Shown: positions 23,998 to 32,502 of the stretch, one piece after another
How positions within the stretch are numbered: the stretch's first letter is position 1
Layout of the letters: each line of letters begins with the position of its first letter
NCBI GenBank assembly: GCA_012729455.1
Contig: JAAYDC010000004.1
Coordinates: 1-38,183, forward strand
Source: Chloroflexota bacterium
GTDB taxonomy: Bacteria; Chloroflexota; Anaerolineae; UBA1429
Direction: 5' to 3'
Length of the DNA stretch: 38,183 nucleotides
Notes under the pieces: generated by a model
Seen by the model: the letters and a program-made list of their open reading frames with translations, nothing else
Told to the model about the DNA's origin: nothing
The model's database searches: none
Made by a program: the position numbers and the translations under genes

Positions 23998-25074
23998 TTA
24001 TAGCACTACTTCACGTCCCGTGGCAGCCGAGGTATAAACGGCCTCAATAATGCGCACCACCTCGGCGGCCTCGCGGCCAGGCATACGCGGCTCCCGCCTA
24101 GTGCGGATCGCATCCACCCAATCCGCCACCAGCAGGGTGTGCAGGTCACCCGGCACCGGTGTAAAGGGCAGCGGTTCTTCGATCAACTCGCCGTCGCGCT
24201 CGCTAAAGAGGTGCACGGGCTGGGATGGATCGGGGTAATTGTCCCTGAACTCCAGGCCGCCCTCGGTGCCATAGACCTGCACGCGATGGCCATCGGTGTT
24301 ATGGGATGCCCACGCGGTATCCAGTACCAGTGTGGCGCCGCCTTCAAAGCGCACAAAGATCGTGGCGAGGTCTTCGACATCGCAGCGCGCGGGTGGCGGG
24401 AAGTGGTCAGCACCCCAGCCACCCAAGCCCTTGCCGTGCACACCAAACTTGCTAAAGAGGCTGGCGCTCACCGAAAGGGGTTTTGCGTGGCCCAGGAACC
24501 ACAGCGACAGGTCGAGGATGTGGCAGCCGATATCCAGCATACAGCCGCCGCCGGCCTGCTCCTGGTTGGTAAACCATGAGCCGTAACCGGGAATGCCCGA
24601 GCGGCGCATATAGGAAGCCTTGACATAATATACTTCTCCGAGCGAACCGCTCGTAATGCGCTCGTACATGGCCACGAGCGGGGCATAGTAGCGCAGTACA
24701 TGACCGACAGAAAGCACCTTGCCGGCGGCATTGGCAGCCTCGACCATCGCCAGGGCATCGGCATAGCGCAGCGCCATCGGCTTTTCGCACATCACGTGCG
24801 CGCCCTGCTGCAGCGCGGCGATCGTCAGCGAGCGGTGGACATGATTGGGCACGCCGATCGAGACCAAATCGGGCGATTCGGCTGCCAGCATGGTGGCGGC
24901 ATCCGGGTAGGCACGCGGGATGTTGAACTCTTTCGCCACGGCCTGCGCGCGGGGATAGTTGACATCGCACACGGCCACCAGGCTGACCCCTTCGGCCGCC
25001 TGCAGGGCGGGGATGTGCGACGCTCGTGAGATGGCGCCGGCACCGATAGCTGCTGCGCGGAACTGATTCGCCAT
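23998..25074 (-). CDS. Gfo/Idh/MocA family oxidoreductase
   Basis: A 358-residue NAD(P)-dependent sugar or inositol dehydrogenase-like protein. N-terminal Rossmann motif AIGAGAISRASHIPAL, the conserved EKP in VMCEKPMALRY, and the substrate-domain DIGCHILDLSLW (Asp/His pair) are present. The ATG at 25074 has AGGAGGT seven bases upstream; the longer frame lacks a ribosome site and overlaps the methyltransferase. It follows the methyltransferase gene by 20 bases. The exact sugar substrate is unknown. The 139 bases between it and HTH gene 1 contain the HTH1 promoter and no clear terminator. Confidence 0.92.
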   Translation of the reverse strand: MANQFRAAAIGAGAISRASHIPALQAAEGVSLVAVCDVNYPRAQAVAKEFNIPRAYPDAATMLAAESPDLVSIGVPNHVHRSLTIAALQQGAHVMCEKPMALRYADALAMVEAANAAGKVLSVGHVLRYYAPLVAMYERITSGSLGEVYYVKASYMRRSGIPGYGSWFTNQEQAGGGCMLDIGCHILDLSLWFLGHAKPLSVSASLFSKFGVHGKGLGGWGADHFPPPARCDVEDLATIFVRFEGGATLVLDTAWASHNTDGHRVQVYGTEGGLEFRDNYPDPSQPVHLFSERDGELIEEPLPFTPVPGDLHTLLVADWVDAIRTRREPRMPGREAAEVVRIIEAVYTSAATGREVVL

Positions 25075-25094
25075 GTAAACCTCCTGTATAACCC

Positions 25095-25652
25095 TTAACG
25101 GGAGCTGATGTGATAGGCACCTGCAAAAAAGGGCAAAACAACAAAGATATAGCGCTGGTAGCGTGTCCTCAGGAGGGGCATCCCCAGGGTGCCAAAAGTC
25201 TCGCGCCACTGCTCGTCGGAGCGATTGCTGTGCGGATGGTTGGTGAATTGAAAGTTAGAGATCGAGCATCCGGCTGCAGCGGTAAACTTGCCGAACCGCG
25301 TGCGGAAAATGTCTTCGATCACCACCAGCTGGTTCGCCACCCGCCCCGCCTCGCGCAGCACGACTTCGGGCGAGGGGGTGTGGTGCAGCACCGTGCACAG
25401 GATGGCGGTATCAAAGCTGCCGCTTTCAAAGGGCAGGTGTGCTCCATCGTACAGCATCGGCTTGAACTCGGGGAAGATGGACGTATCGCGTACATCCACG
25501 GGCGTCACGCGGTGACCAACGCTTGCCAGGTAGCGCGAAATGTAACCTTGTCCGGCGCCGAGATCCAGCACACGGCTGTGCGGGGCAATCCATCCTTCCA
25601 TCAGGCTGGCAATCAGACGGGTACGTTGATTGGGTGTTATTACCAGTTTCAT
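25095..25652 (-). CDS. Class I SAM-dependent methyltransferase
   Basis: A 185-residue methyltransferase. Motif I is VLDLGAGQGYISRYLA, followed by the VTPVDVRD acidic strand end, the LPFESGSFD motif and TVLHHTPSPEVVLRE. The C-terminal part ends in a hydrophobic YIFVVLPFFAGAY, which may touch the membrane. The ATG at 25652 has GAGGT upstream. It lies between GT4 (57 bases) and Gfo/Idh (20 bases). A TATACT is visible 22 bases before the start but without a good -35. Substrate unknown; a glycolipid or lipid role would fit the GT4 neighbour. Confidence 0.85.
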   Translation of the reverse strand: MKLVITPNQRTRLIASLMEGWIAPHSRVLDLGAGQGYISRYLASVGHRVTPVDVRDTSIFPEFKPMLYDGAHLPFESGSFDTAILCTVLHHTPSPEVVLREAGRVANQLVVIEDIFRTRFGKFTAAAGCSISNFQFTNHPHSNRSDEQWRETFGTLGMPLLRTRYQRYIFVVLPFFAGAYHISSR

Positions 25653-25709
25653 AGGCAACCTCAGAATAACAGTATAACGCATTATGCTGCGTTTGTGCGA
25701 ACGGGTGGG

Positions 25710-26942
25710 TCAGCCTTTGGGCCAGATATAGGCGGCGCATGCCGCGGCGCGCACAAACGGCGTCCAGGCAGGATGCCGGTGCTGAGGGGGAGGCTTGGCC
25801 GCCGGGCTGCGGTAGAGCGCCTCTAGGCGGGCGGTCACCTGCGGCCAGGCACAATGGGCAACTCGGGCGCGGGCTGTCGTGCATATGGCCTCATAGTCTG
25901 CGCGGTGGAGCGCCAGCACGCGTTCGACCGCCTCAGCCAGCTCCTCTGGTGTCGCATCCGCTTCCAAGCGCACCCCGACAGATGCATCCACCAGCTCGTC
26001 GATCGTCTCGTTGGCTAGCCCCACCACCGGTGTGCCCGCCGCGAGAGCTTCGATAACGGCCAGGCTCTGCACCTCGAGGGTTGAGGCAGAGACAAACACG
26101 TGCGCGCGGCTTAGATGCGTGCCGATGTCCGAATACGGCACGTGCTGCATGCGCACGCGCTCCTGCAGGCCCAGGCGTGCCGCCGTGTCGTGCAGATGAG
26201 CCAGATAGGTGGGCTCCAGCGTCTCGCCCAGCAACTCGAGCTCGCAGTCTGCGCTCAGATGGGCGAGCATTTCGAGCAATACCAGCTGGTTTTTGCGCTT
26301 TGCAAAGGAGCCGACAAAGATCAGCCTGGGCGCTGCTCCCTGGGGTGCCAACGGCAGGCTGCCCAGCGACGCCAGATCGCGCCCGTTGGGGATGTGATGG
26401 AGCGGTCCGCGGTAGCCAAATGCCCGCAGGTCGGCAGTCTGTGCCTCGTTGAGGGCCGTCATGGCAGTGCTGCGCTCCATATAGCTGCGCACAAAGCGGT
26501 GAAAGGGTCTGCTATCAGCAATACGCTGTAACCATTCGGGCACCTCGGCGGAGCCAAAAGTAGTGCTCTGCGAGGGCAGGAGGTGGAGGGTGAGCACAAA
26601 GGGCAGCCGATGCGCGTTGGCGAAATCCTGCATGAGCATGGCCAACGGGCCGTAATCCTGGGCGTGGATTACCTCGGGGCGAAAGGCAGCCAGCACATCC
26701 TGCAGACGCCGCCAGGCAGCCGGTCGCAGATCGGGCAAGCGCAGCTCGCCCTCGCCGCGCGCCGCCAGCTGGTACAGCCCCGGCTGGCCAGGCTGCGGCA
26801 GCTCCAGCCGTTCTGTATCGCTCGGGCGCAGGAGCATGACGGTGTTCGAGGCGGCCAGAGCGCCCGCCAGGTCGTGCACCAGGCGTGCCATGCCCCCGCC
26901 CGTCAGCTCTGACGCGCAGTGGGTGACGATCAGTATGCGCAT
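25710..26942 (-). CDS. GT4 family glycosyltransferase
   Basis: A 410-residue GT-B-fold retaining glycosyltransferase. The N-terminal IVTHCASELTGGGMARLV fits the Gly-rich acceptor loop, followed by VIHAQDYGP. The C-terminal half carries LIFVGSFAKRKNQLVLLE, and an E-x7-E-like motif TLEVQSLAVIEALAAGTPVV for the nucleotide-sugar site. Soluble or peripheral. The gene begins 14 bases after the amidohydrolase. The acceptor is unknown. Confidence 0.9.
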   Translation of the reverse strand: MRILIVTHCASELTGGGMARLVHDLAGALAASNTVMLLRPSDTERLELPQPGQPGLYQLAARGEGELRLPDLRPAAWRRLQDVLAAFRPEVIHAQDYGPLAMLMQDFANAHRLPFVLTLHLLPSQSTTFGSAEVPEWLQRIADSRPFHRFVRSYMERSTAMTALNEAQTADLRAFGYRGPLHHIPNGRDLASLGSLPLAPQGAAPRLIFVGSFAKRKNQLVLLEMLAHLSADCELELLGETLEPTYLAHLHDTAARLGLQERVRMQHVPYSDIGTHLSRAHVFVSASTLEVQSLAVIEALAAGTPVVGLANETIDELVDASVGVRLEADATPEELAEAVERVLALHRADYEAICTTARARVAHCAWPQVTARLEALYRSPAAKPPPQHRHPAWTPFVRAAACAAYIWPKG

Positions 26943-26956
26943 ACCGCGTGCCGTGC

Positions 26957-27994
26957 TCAGGGATCCAGCCGCAGGATACGAGCGGCGTTGGCCCAGTAGA
27001 CTCTACGCAGGATGTCGTCTTCCAGGGTGATGCCATAGATGTTCCAGCGCCCGTTGTCGCCATGGGGGCGGTTGGGGGCGTAGCTGAAATACTCGTCGGA
27101 GGTTTCCAGGAAGCGGAAAAAGGTGCGATAGCCGGCCGGGGTGTCGTTATCCGTGCCGAACAGGATGCGGTCGGCGTGGCGCGTGAAGAAGGCGTTGGCG
27201 GAATAGGGCACGCGCCCCAGCTCGGGCAGCCTGGCGGCGATGTCGACGCACAGGTTGGGCAGGCGTTCAAGCATGTCGCTCACAAAGCTGAGGTTTTCAG
27301 CATAGCAGCCCACGTGGGCGGCCACGAACTGGGTATTGGGGTGACGGCTCACCAGGCTGATCAACGACTCGATCAGCTCAGCGAACGACGGGAACTGCTC
27401 GCCATAAAAATGCCAGTCGGGATGGTTGATGAGCTCTTCATAGCGCTCGTTTTCGCCGTCCAGCGGCCTGAAAAATGCCACCGGGTCGGCTGTATGGATC
27501 AGCACGGGCACGTTCAGACGGCCGGCCAGCTCCCAGATGGGCGCGAGGCGTTCGTCGTCGGGCATGATCAGCCGGCGGTCGGGGTCATAATAGCGCAGGC
27601 CGAGCTCTTTAAAGATCTTTAAACCGCGCGCGCCTGTGTGAACAGCCTGCTCAAACTGCTTTAGCTGAGCTGCCAGCCAGCCATCGCTGAGCGCATAGCG
27701 CCAATCGAGGTTGGCAAAGCTGACAAAGCGCCCCGGGTAGCCGCGATCGAGCAGGTTGATGCTGCGGCGCAGTGCTTCGCCATATCCGCCCGAGAGGTTG
27801 ACGATGCAGCGCACGTTGAGCTCGTCCATATCGGCCAGCAGCTGCCTCAGGGCAGGGTAGTCGGTAGCAAGCTCTTCGGCGTTGAGGTGGTAGTGAAAGT
27901 CGATCAGTGGGAAGCGCGCACGCGCCACATGGGTTTGCGCCACCACCGCCTCGGACCTTGGATTGAACTGCGACAACTCCAGGCTGCCCGTCAT
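26957..27994 (-). CDS. Amidohydrolase 2 family metal-dependent hydrolase
   Basis: A 345-residue TIM-barrel metal enzyme. The metal ligands are seen as His34 and His36 in DFHYH, a His in VLIHTAD, a His in VAAHVGC and the Asp in LFGTDND. The family covers decarboxylases and lactonases, such as 2-pyrone-4,6-dicarboxylate lactonase or sugar lactonase-type enzymes. The substrate is not recognisable. The ATG at 27994 has GGAG upstream. First gene of a four-gene run with GT4, methyltransferase and Gfo/Idh. Confidence 0.85.
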   Translation of the reverse strand: MTGSLELSQFNPRSEAVVAQTHVARARFPLIDFHYHLNAEELATDYPALRQLLADMDELNVRCIVNLSGGYGEALRRSINLLDRGYPGRFVSFANLDWRYALSDGWLAAQLKQFEQAVHTGARGLKIFKELGLRYYDPDRRLIMPDDERLAPIWELAGRLNVPVLIHTADPVAFFRPLDGENERYEELINHPDWHFYGEQFPSFAELIESLISLVSRHPNTQFVAAHVGCYAENLSFVSDMLERLPNLCVDIAARLPELGRVPYSANAFFTRHADRILFGTDNDTPAGYRTFFRFLETSDEYFSYAPNRPHGDNGRWNIYGITLEDDILRRVYWANAARILRLDP

Positions 27995-28021
27995 AGGTAT
28001 CTCCGCCGGCGTGATGCGCCC

Positions 28022-28051
28022 ATTCTAGCCGAGGCGGTCCACAGCGCGCAA
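28022..28051 (-). promoter_or_regulatory. Promoter for the amidohydrolase operon
   Basis: On the minus strand: TTGCGC (28046-28051), 18 bases, TAGAAT (28022-28027). It lies back-to-back with the promoter for the membrane protein. Confidence 0.5.
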
Positions 28052-28064
28052 GTAAATACAGCGC

Positions 28065-28092
28065 TTTACAAGTGCGCGTTGTATCTTATAAT
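28065..28092 (+). promoter_or_regulatory. Promoter for the small membrane protein
   Basis: TTTACA (28065-28070), 16 bases, perfect TATAAT (28087-28092). It places the transcript start near 28099 and rules out a start at 28072. Confidence 0.75.
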
Positions 28093-28128
28093 CAGATCAG
28101 CTCCACACCCCATGATACACGAGGTGAG

Positions 28129-28650
28129 ATGAAGCGCTGGCTCCTGTATGGCCTGATTGGCACCCTCCTGGGCATGCTCGACCATGTGTGCATCGAACTG
28201 GGCAAGCTGGCGCTGCGTGCAGCCGGCCAGCTCGCTCCTGAGACGCTGCGCGTGCTCAGCCAGGTACTGGGTTACAGCTGCGGCCTGGGCGCCTTTATCG
28301 GCATGGCGGTGCTGATCAGCCTGGTAGAAGTGCGCCGCAGTGCCAGCAGCCTGCGTGCGGCACTAAGCTCTGGGCTGGCAGGGGCTTTGGCTCTCCTCGG
28401 CAAATGCCTGGGATGTTTAATCCATCTGTGGATCGCCATATCGCTGAGCGGAGACAGCATTGGCGCCGGATCTGCCTCCGCCTCCTCGGTGTTCGATGAG
28501 CTGGCTACTTTATTCACCGGGTTGGTGCGCTGGCACCTTTCCCTGTACGCCGTTCCGTTCATCACCCTCGCGCTGGTGCTGGGCTGGCTGGCGGCTTATC
28601 TGTATCAGCGCCAGCGCAACCGCGCGCTGGCTGCTGCCTGTCGCGACTAG
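28129..28650 (+). CDS. Four-helix integral membrane protein, unknown
   Basis: A 173-residue protein, no family recognised. About four hydrophobic segments: WLLYGLIGTLLGML near the N-terminus, an ILS/VLGYSCGLGAFIGMAVLISLV helix, LAGALALLGKCLGCLIHLWIAI, and a C-terminal FITLALVLGWLAAYL followed by a basic tail (YQRQRNRALAA). Ribosome site GAGGTGAG precedes the ATG. The strong promoter suggests real expression. Its stop overlaps the URO-D-like gene stop on the other strand (CTAG). Confidence 0.7.
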   Translation: MKRWLLYGLIGTLLGMLDHVCIELGKLALRAAGQLAPETLRVLSQVLGYSCGLGAFIGMAVLISLVEVRRSASSLRAALSSGLAGALALLGKCLGCLIHLWIAISLSGDSIGAGSASASSVFDELATLFTGLVRWHLSLYAVPFITLALVLGWLAAYLYQRQRNRALAAACRD

Positions 28651-29738
28651 ACCAGGTCCTTTACCAACTCGCCCACCAACCTCACGCGCTCGATGTCGCC
28701 ATCCGGCGGGATCTCGTCCGAGATGCCCAGCACCAGGCGCGGATAGAACAGATCGACAATGCGTTTGACGCACTCGATCAGAGTGTCTTCGTCAAAGGTG
28801 GGCATAAAGTAGATCGCCGGGATACCATCCAGCAGGACCATGTCGCCCAGAGCGTCCTTGATCTGCTCGAGGGTGACATCGCCCTGCGGCAGAGGGGTGG
28901 CGGCTTCGACGCCATCAAAGGGCACATTGCGGATCTCGTTCAGGAGCGGCTTCATGGCGCCGTCGATGTGGATGTGCGCCTTTTTGCCGGCCGCGTGCAG
29001 CTGATCCAGGCGTTTGGTATAGTAGGGCGCCAAATACTGCCGCCAGAGGGTGGGCGGATCCATGTGCGCGTCAATGTTCTCACCAAAGTTGAGGATCTCG
29101 ACGGGGCACGCGCACAGCACGTCATAGAGTGCTTCGTCGGCTTCGGCGGCAGCTGCCAGGTAGTGTTCGACGGCCTTGGGCTCGTCGTGCATGAGCATAA
29201 TGGTGGCTTCGAAACCCATATGCTCGATAAAAAGCCCCTGTAACGGCGAACGGCGATAGTAAAACTGGGGCGCGCCGCGCCCGGCTACCTCAGCCTGGCT
29301 GCGCTGAAAGGCCTCGTCGTCCCAGCCCCAGGTCTCATGAGCCAGCATCCACTCCAGGATTTTCAAGTCGTCAACCGTCTTGATGCGAAACTCGGTGTTA
29401 AACGACGACTGGTTCCAGGCGTCGTAATGCATCAACTCGGTGAGGGTGCCAACAGGCGTATGGGTGGTGATGCGCAGGCGTTTGTCATCCAGCCACTCAC
29501 GCTCGGTCTCGACGCCCGCCACGCTGTGGCGCAACGACCCGCCCGAGTAGCGCACCGAGGCGTGGCAATAGTCGTGCAGCTCTATATAGCCGATATCGGC
29601 CAGATGAGGGGGCATGGTGCCGCGCTTTTTGTTGACGATATGCCAGAAATTAAAACGCGGCTGAAAGAGTACCCTGCCCGGATCCTCGCCGCGAAAGATC
29701 GCCAGGTTCGCCTCGAGACCGGTCATTACTGTGGCCAT
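28647..29738 (-). CDS. URO-D/methyltransferase-fold protein (II)
   Basis: A 363-residue protein of the uroporphyrinogen decarboxylase superfamily, non-HemE type. The core looks like VEILNFGENIDAHMDPPTLWRQY followed by KKAHIHIDGAMKPLL and FDGVEAATPLPQGD. The H-x-C-G zinc motif of MtaA-type corrinoid methyltransferases reads H-I-D-G here, so the Cys ligand is replaced by Asp. Function unknown. It starts 12 bases after the GH127-like gene. A homologous arrangement exists at 13.3-15.9 kb. Confidence 0.78.
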   Translation of the reverse strand: MATVMTGLEANLAIFRGEDPGRVLFQPRFNFWHIVNKKRGTMPPHLADIGYIELHDYCHASVRYSGGSLRHSVAGVETEREWLDDKRLRITTHTPVGTLTELMHYDAWNQSSFNTEFRIKTVDDLKILEWMLAHETWGWDDEAFQRSQAEVAGRGAPQFYYRRSPLQGLFIEHMGFEATIMLMHDEPKAVEHYLAAAAEADEALYDVLCACPVEILNFGENIDAHMDPPTLWRQYLAPYYTKRLDQLHAAGKKAHIHIDGAMKPLLNEIRNVPFDGVEAATPLPQGDVTLEQIKDALGDMVLLDGIPAIYFMPTFDEDTLIECVKRIVDLFYPRLVLGISDEIPPDGDIERVRLVGELVKDLV

Positions 29739-29750
29739 GGGTGTGCCTCC

Positions 29751-31526
29751 CTAGTCGGTGATGGGCAGCCAGGTGCGGTAGGGCGTGCCGCAGCTGCCGG
29801 CGGATGCAAAATCGCACAGGATGAGATCGTGGCCGGTGATGCTGCGCACCTGCACTATCAAGTCCGGCGCGGGGGCTGCCCCTCGGTAAGCTGCAGGCTC
29901 ATACGTGAGCTGGCTGAGCGAGAGGTGCGGCAGTTTGTCCAGTTCCAGGCGGTTGTAGCGCTGGTCGCATGCCAAGAGGAGCGGTCCGCGATAGAGCGAG
30001 GCGGTTCCAGCGCATTCGCGTTCGCCCAGCCACCAGCGCGGAGTAAAGTCAAAGGTGAGCTTGATGCTGGTGCGGCTACCCCAGCTGCGTGTGATCGCCA
30101 GGTAGCTGCCCGCGGCGGGCTCGGGCTGGGCATCAAAGTTGATCGCCAGCCGGGTGTGCACACTCCAACCCGGGATGTGCAGGTACAGGGTGAATTCCTC
30201 GACCTTGCTGCACTCGACCACCACCTCGACCTCGGGCTTGAGGGGATACTCGCCAAAGGTGGTAAGGGTAACCCTCGTGCCCGTGGGTCGCAGCACGGTA
30301 AGGGTATGCGGACCGAAACAGTTCAGCACTAGGTCGCTGCCGCGCTCAAGCAGCGCCCATTCGGAGAGCATGCCGAGGGATCGCGGGCCGTTGACAGAGC
30401 AGCAATTCAGCTCGGGCGAACCAGCACGCGCCTGAAAGACGATCTCGTGCGCAGATGCCTGACGCACGCCGTCCATGGGCGTGTTATAGGTCCACCACCT
30501 GCCAGAGGGGTGTTGGGCGCCCAATGCGGCGTTATAGGTAGAGAGCTCGAGCTCGTCGGCGGCGGTTGGGTCGGCAGTGAGCTGCAGCACATCGGCGGTG
30601 AGAGCCATCCACGCCACGCTGCAGCAGGTCTCGATGGCGCGCGGGTCGTAGGGGTTGCCGGTGGCCTGTTCGCCGGACGAAAACCCGCCGGTGTTGTGGC
30701 GGTCGCCCGAGCGGATGCTCTGCCAGATGTGCAGCAGGGCCTTGAGGTATTGCGGATCGCCCGTGATCTCGTACAGGCTGCGGATGGCCTGCACGCTGTG
30801 GAGCGATTCCCAGCGCGGCTTGGGGGTGGCGTAAAAAGGCGTTCCGGCCAGGGCGGTGCGCACGTAATCGCCCGCGTCGGGCCCCTGCCAGGCCTCCTCG
30901 ACCGTGCGCAGCATCGCCAGGTAGCGCGGCTCGCCGGTCTCCTGGTAGAGCACAGCCATGCCGTGGCTGATCGCCAGGTTCATCTCCTGCCAGCCGGCTT
31001 CGGCCAGTGAATGTTTGGCGAAAAAACCGATGATGTAATCGGCGGTGCGGCGGGCGGTATCGAGCGCCGGCTGATAGCCCGACTCGCGATACCACAGGAC
31101 AAGGCCGAGGATGTTGTGGTAGTGGCCCCACAGATCCCAGGTGGGCGAGCTGCCGTCTTCAATGCGCCCGATCAGGCGCTGGCTGGCGCTAAATGGGCCC
31201 AGATAGCCGTCGGGAGCCTGGCAGGACATCAGCCCGTCGACAAAACGGTCGATCTGGCGGCGCAGCCGTTCGTCGCGATCCAGCCGGTAGCACAGGACGG
31301 CGCTGGTGAGGTACTTGCCGGAGAATTCGCCCGACCAGGGCAGCAGGTTGCGCCCGGGGGGGTGCTCGCGGTCGCGGAACATCTCCAGCATGGCCGGGTT
31401 GGCCTGCGGGGCGCTCAGGAGCCAGCTTTCGAGGTTGGCAGCCAGACGGGTTTTGAGGATGCCTTGAAACTGATAGCGGATGGTCTGAGGCACCCTCAAG
31501 ATGGGCTCGATAGCGTTGTTGGGCAT
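29751..31526 (-). CDS. GH127-like beta-L-arabinofuranosidase family protein
   Basis: A 591-residue (alpha/alpha)6-barrel hydrolase (former DUF1680). The zinc/catalytic set of GH127 is recognisable: Glu299 and Cys301 in AIETCC, and the Cys375-Cys376 pair in ELNCCSVNG, where Cys is the nucleophile in HypBA1. Other barrel motifs are APDGYLGPF, WDLWGHYHNILGL and HNTGGFSSGE, with a beta-sandwich C-terminus. No signal peptide. The ATG at 31526 has AAGGAGAAG upstream; the frame stays open much further but overlaps divergent genes and the promoter. Activities in the family include beta-arabinofuranosidase and aceric-acid release. Confidence 0.88.
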   Translation of the reverse strand: MPNNAIEPILRVPQTIRYQFQGILKTRLAANLESWLLSAPQANPAMLEMFRDREHPPGRNLLPWSGEFSGKYLTSAVLCYRLDRDERLRRQIDRFVDGLMSCQAPDGYLGPFSASQRLIGRIEDGSSPTWDLWGHYHNILGLVLWYRESGYQPALDTARRTADYIIGFFAKHSLAEAGWQEMNLAISHGMAVLYQETGEPRYLAMLRTVEEAWQGPDAGDYVRTALAGTPFYATPKPRWESLHSVQAIRSLYEITGDPQYLKALLHIWQSIRSGDRHNTGGFSSGEQATGNPYDPRAIETCCSVAWMALTADVLQLTADPTAADELELSTYNAALGAQHPSGRWWTYNTPMDGVRQASAHEIVFQARAGSPELNCCSVNGPRSLGMLSEWALLERGSDLVLNCFGPHTLTVLRPTGTRVTLTTFGEYPLKPEVEVVVECSKVEEFTLYLHIPGWSVHTRLAINFDAQPEPAAGSYLAITRSWGSRTSIKLTFDFTPRWWLGERECAGTASLYRGPLLLACDQRYNRLELDKLPHLSLSQLTYEPAAYRGAAPAPDLIVQVRSITGHDLILCDFASAGSCGTPYRTWLPITD

Positions 31527-31546
31527 TGCGCTTCTCCTTCGCGACG

Positions 31547-31575
31547 ATTGTAGCATAACCCGCATGCGCTGTATA
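31547..31575 (-). promoter_or_regulatory. Extended -10 promoter for GH127/URO-D II
   Basis: On the minus strand: TATACA (31570-31575), 17 bases, TACAAT (31547-31552) preceded by TGC (extended -10). Confidence 0.6.
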
Positions 31576-31581
31576 GGACAT

Positions 31582-31610
31582 TTGCTGCCAGATGCGTGGC
31601 GTGATATGTT
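31582..31610 (+). promoter_or_regulatory. Promoter placing the transcript start at the ATG (leaderless)
   Basis: TTGCTG (31582-31587), 17 bases, TATGTT (31605-31610), only 6 bases before the ATG at 31617, with no ribosome site between. Confidence 0.45.
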
Positions 31611-31616
31611 GCGTGC

Positions 31617-32126
31617 ATGCCGCGACATCGCTTCCATGGGGCTCCCGAGCGTTTTGAGGTGCTGGCTGAGTACATTGCCGAGCGCTATGGGCGCCGTGTG
31701 CGTTATATCGCTGATGTGGCGGGCGGGCAGGGCATGCTGACACGGCTCCTCAACAAGCGTTTCAATTATCAGTGCGAGGTGGTGGATCCGCGCGGCTATG
31801 TGCTGACAGGTGTGCCCAGCCGGCGCGAGGAGTTCAGCGCGGCGCTGGCGCTCTACTATGACCTGATCGTGGGCTTGCATCCAGACGAAGCGACACGAGC
31901 GGTGGCTGAGGCTGCCTTGGTGCGTCCGGTGATCCTGGTGCCCTGCTGTAACTTTTGGGCCGCGGACAAGCTGGGGCGCGACGCGCTGCTGGATGCCATC
32001 GCGGATTGGTATGGCACGCAGGGGGTGTGCGCTGAGCGCGTCGTGTTTGACTTTAAAGGACCCAAGAACATCGGGCTGGTATCCGAGCCGCCCGTGGTAA
32101 AGGAGCAGTATGACCCAACACGCTGA
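31617..32126 (+). CDS. SAM methyltransferase-like protein
   Basis: A 169-residue protein resembling a small class I methyltransferase: ERFEVLAEYIAERYG, a Gly-rich motif-I-like VAGGQGMLTRLLN, CEVVDPRGY (acidic strand end), YDLIVGLHPDEATRAV and VILVPCCNFW. Motif I is imperfect (V-A-G-G-Q-G). No ribosome site; leaderless start proposed. The last 17 bases overlap the DUF1801 gene, so the two are co-transcribed. Substrate unknown. Confidence 0.65.
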   Translation: MPRHRFHGAPERFEVLAEYIAERYGRRVRYIADVAGGQGMLTRLLNKRFNYQCEVVDPRGYVLTGVPSRREEFSAALALYYDLIVGLHPDEATRAVAEAALVRPVILVPCCNFWAADKLGRDALLDAIADWYGTQGVCAERVVFDFKGPKNIGLVSEPPVVKEQYDPTR

Positions 32127-32502
32127 CGGCAAGAGCCTGGTGGACGCCTACATCGCCCAGTATCCGCCCGAGGTGCAGGAAAAGCTCGAGGCGATCCGCG
32201 CGGCCATCCGTACTGAGGCGCCCGAGGCGACGGAGGCGATCAAGTACGGCATCCCCACCCTGGTGATGCATGGCAACCTGGTGCACTTTGCGGCCGCCAA
32301 GGACCACATCGGCTTTTACCCTACACCGGCGATAATCGAGACCTTTGCAGAAGAGCTCAAGGGCTATGTGACGCTAAAAGGTGCGGTACAGTTCCCACTG
32401 GAGGACGACCTGCCGCTCGAGCTGGTGCGGCGCATGGTGGCAGCGCGGGTGCGCGAGGTGCAGGCCGCCAGTTACCGCAACTGGCGCGCACTCAGACGCT
32501 AG
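32110..32502 (+). CDS. DUF1801 (YdhG-like) protein
   Basis: A 130-residue DUF1801 protein, single domain of unknown role. The family pattern is seen in VDAYIAQYPPEVQEKLEAIR, EAIKYGIPTLVMHGNLVHFA, KDHIGFYPTP and a late FPLEDDLPLELVRRMV. Ribosome site AAGGAG lies four bases before the ATG. It overlaps the upstream methyltransferase-like gene by 17 bases and shares CTAG with the convergent SpoIID gene. Confidence 0.9.
   Translation: MTQHADGKSLVDAYIAQYPPEVQEKLEAIRAAIRTEAPEATEAIKYGIPTLVMHGNLVHFAAAKDHIGFYPTPAIIETFAEELKGYVTLKGAVQFPLEDDLPLELVRRMVAARVREVQAASYRNWRALRR

Noticed and set aside
29337-30332. A 331-codon plus-strand frame across the URO-D II/GH127 junction
   Set aside because: It spans two real minus-strand genes and has no motif.
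31527-32132. N-terminal extension of the GH127-like frame to 793 codons
   Set aside because: A ribosome site lies directly before ATG 31526, a promoter lies at 31547-31575, and the extra part is antisense to a methyltransferase-like gene.
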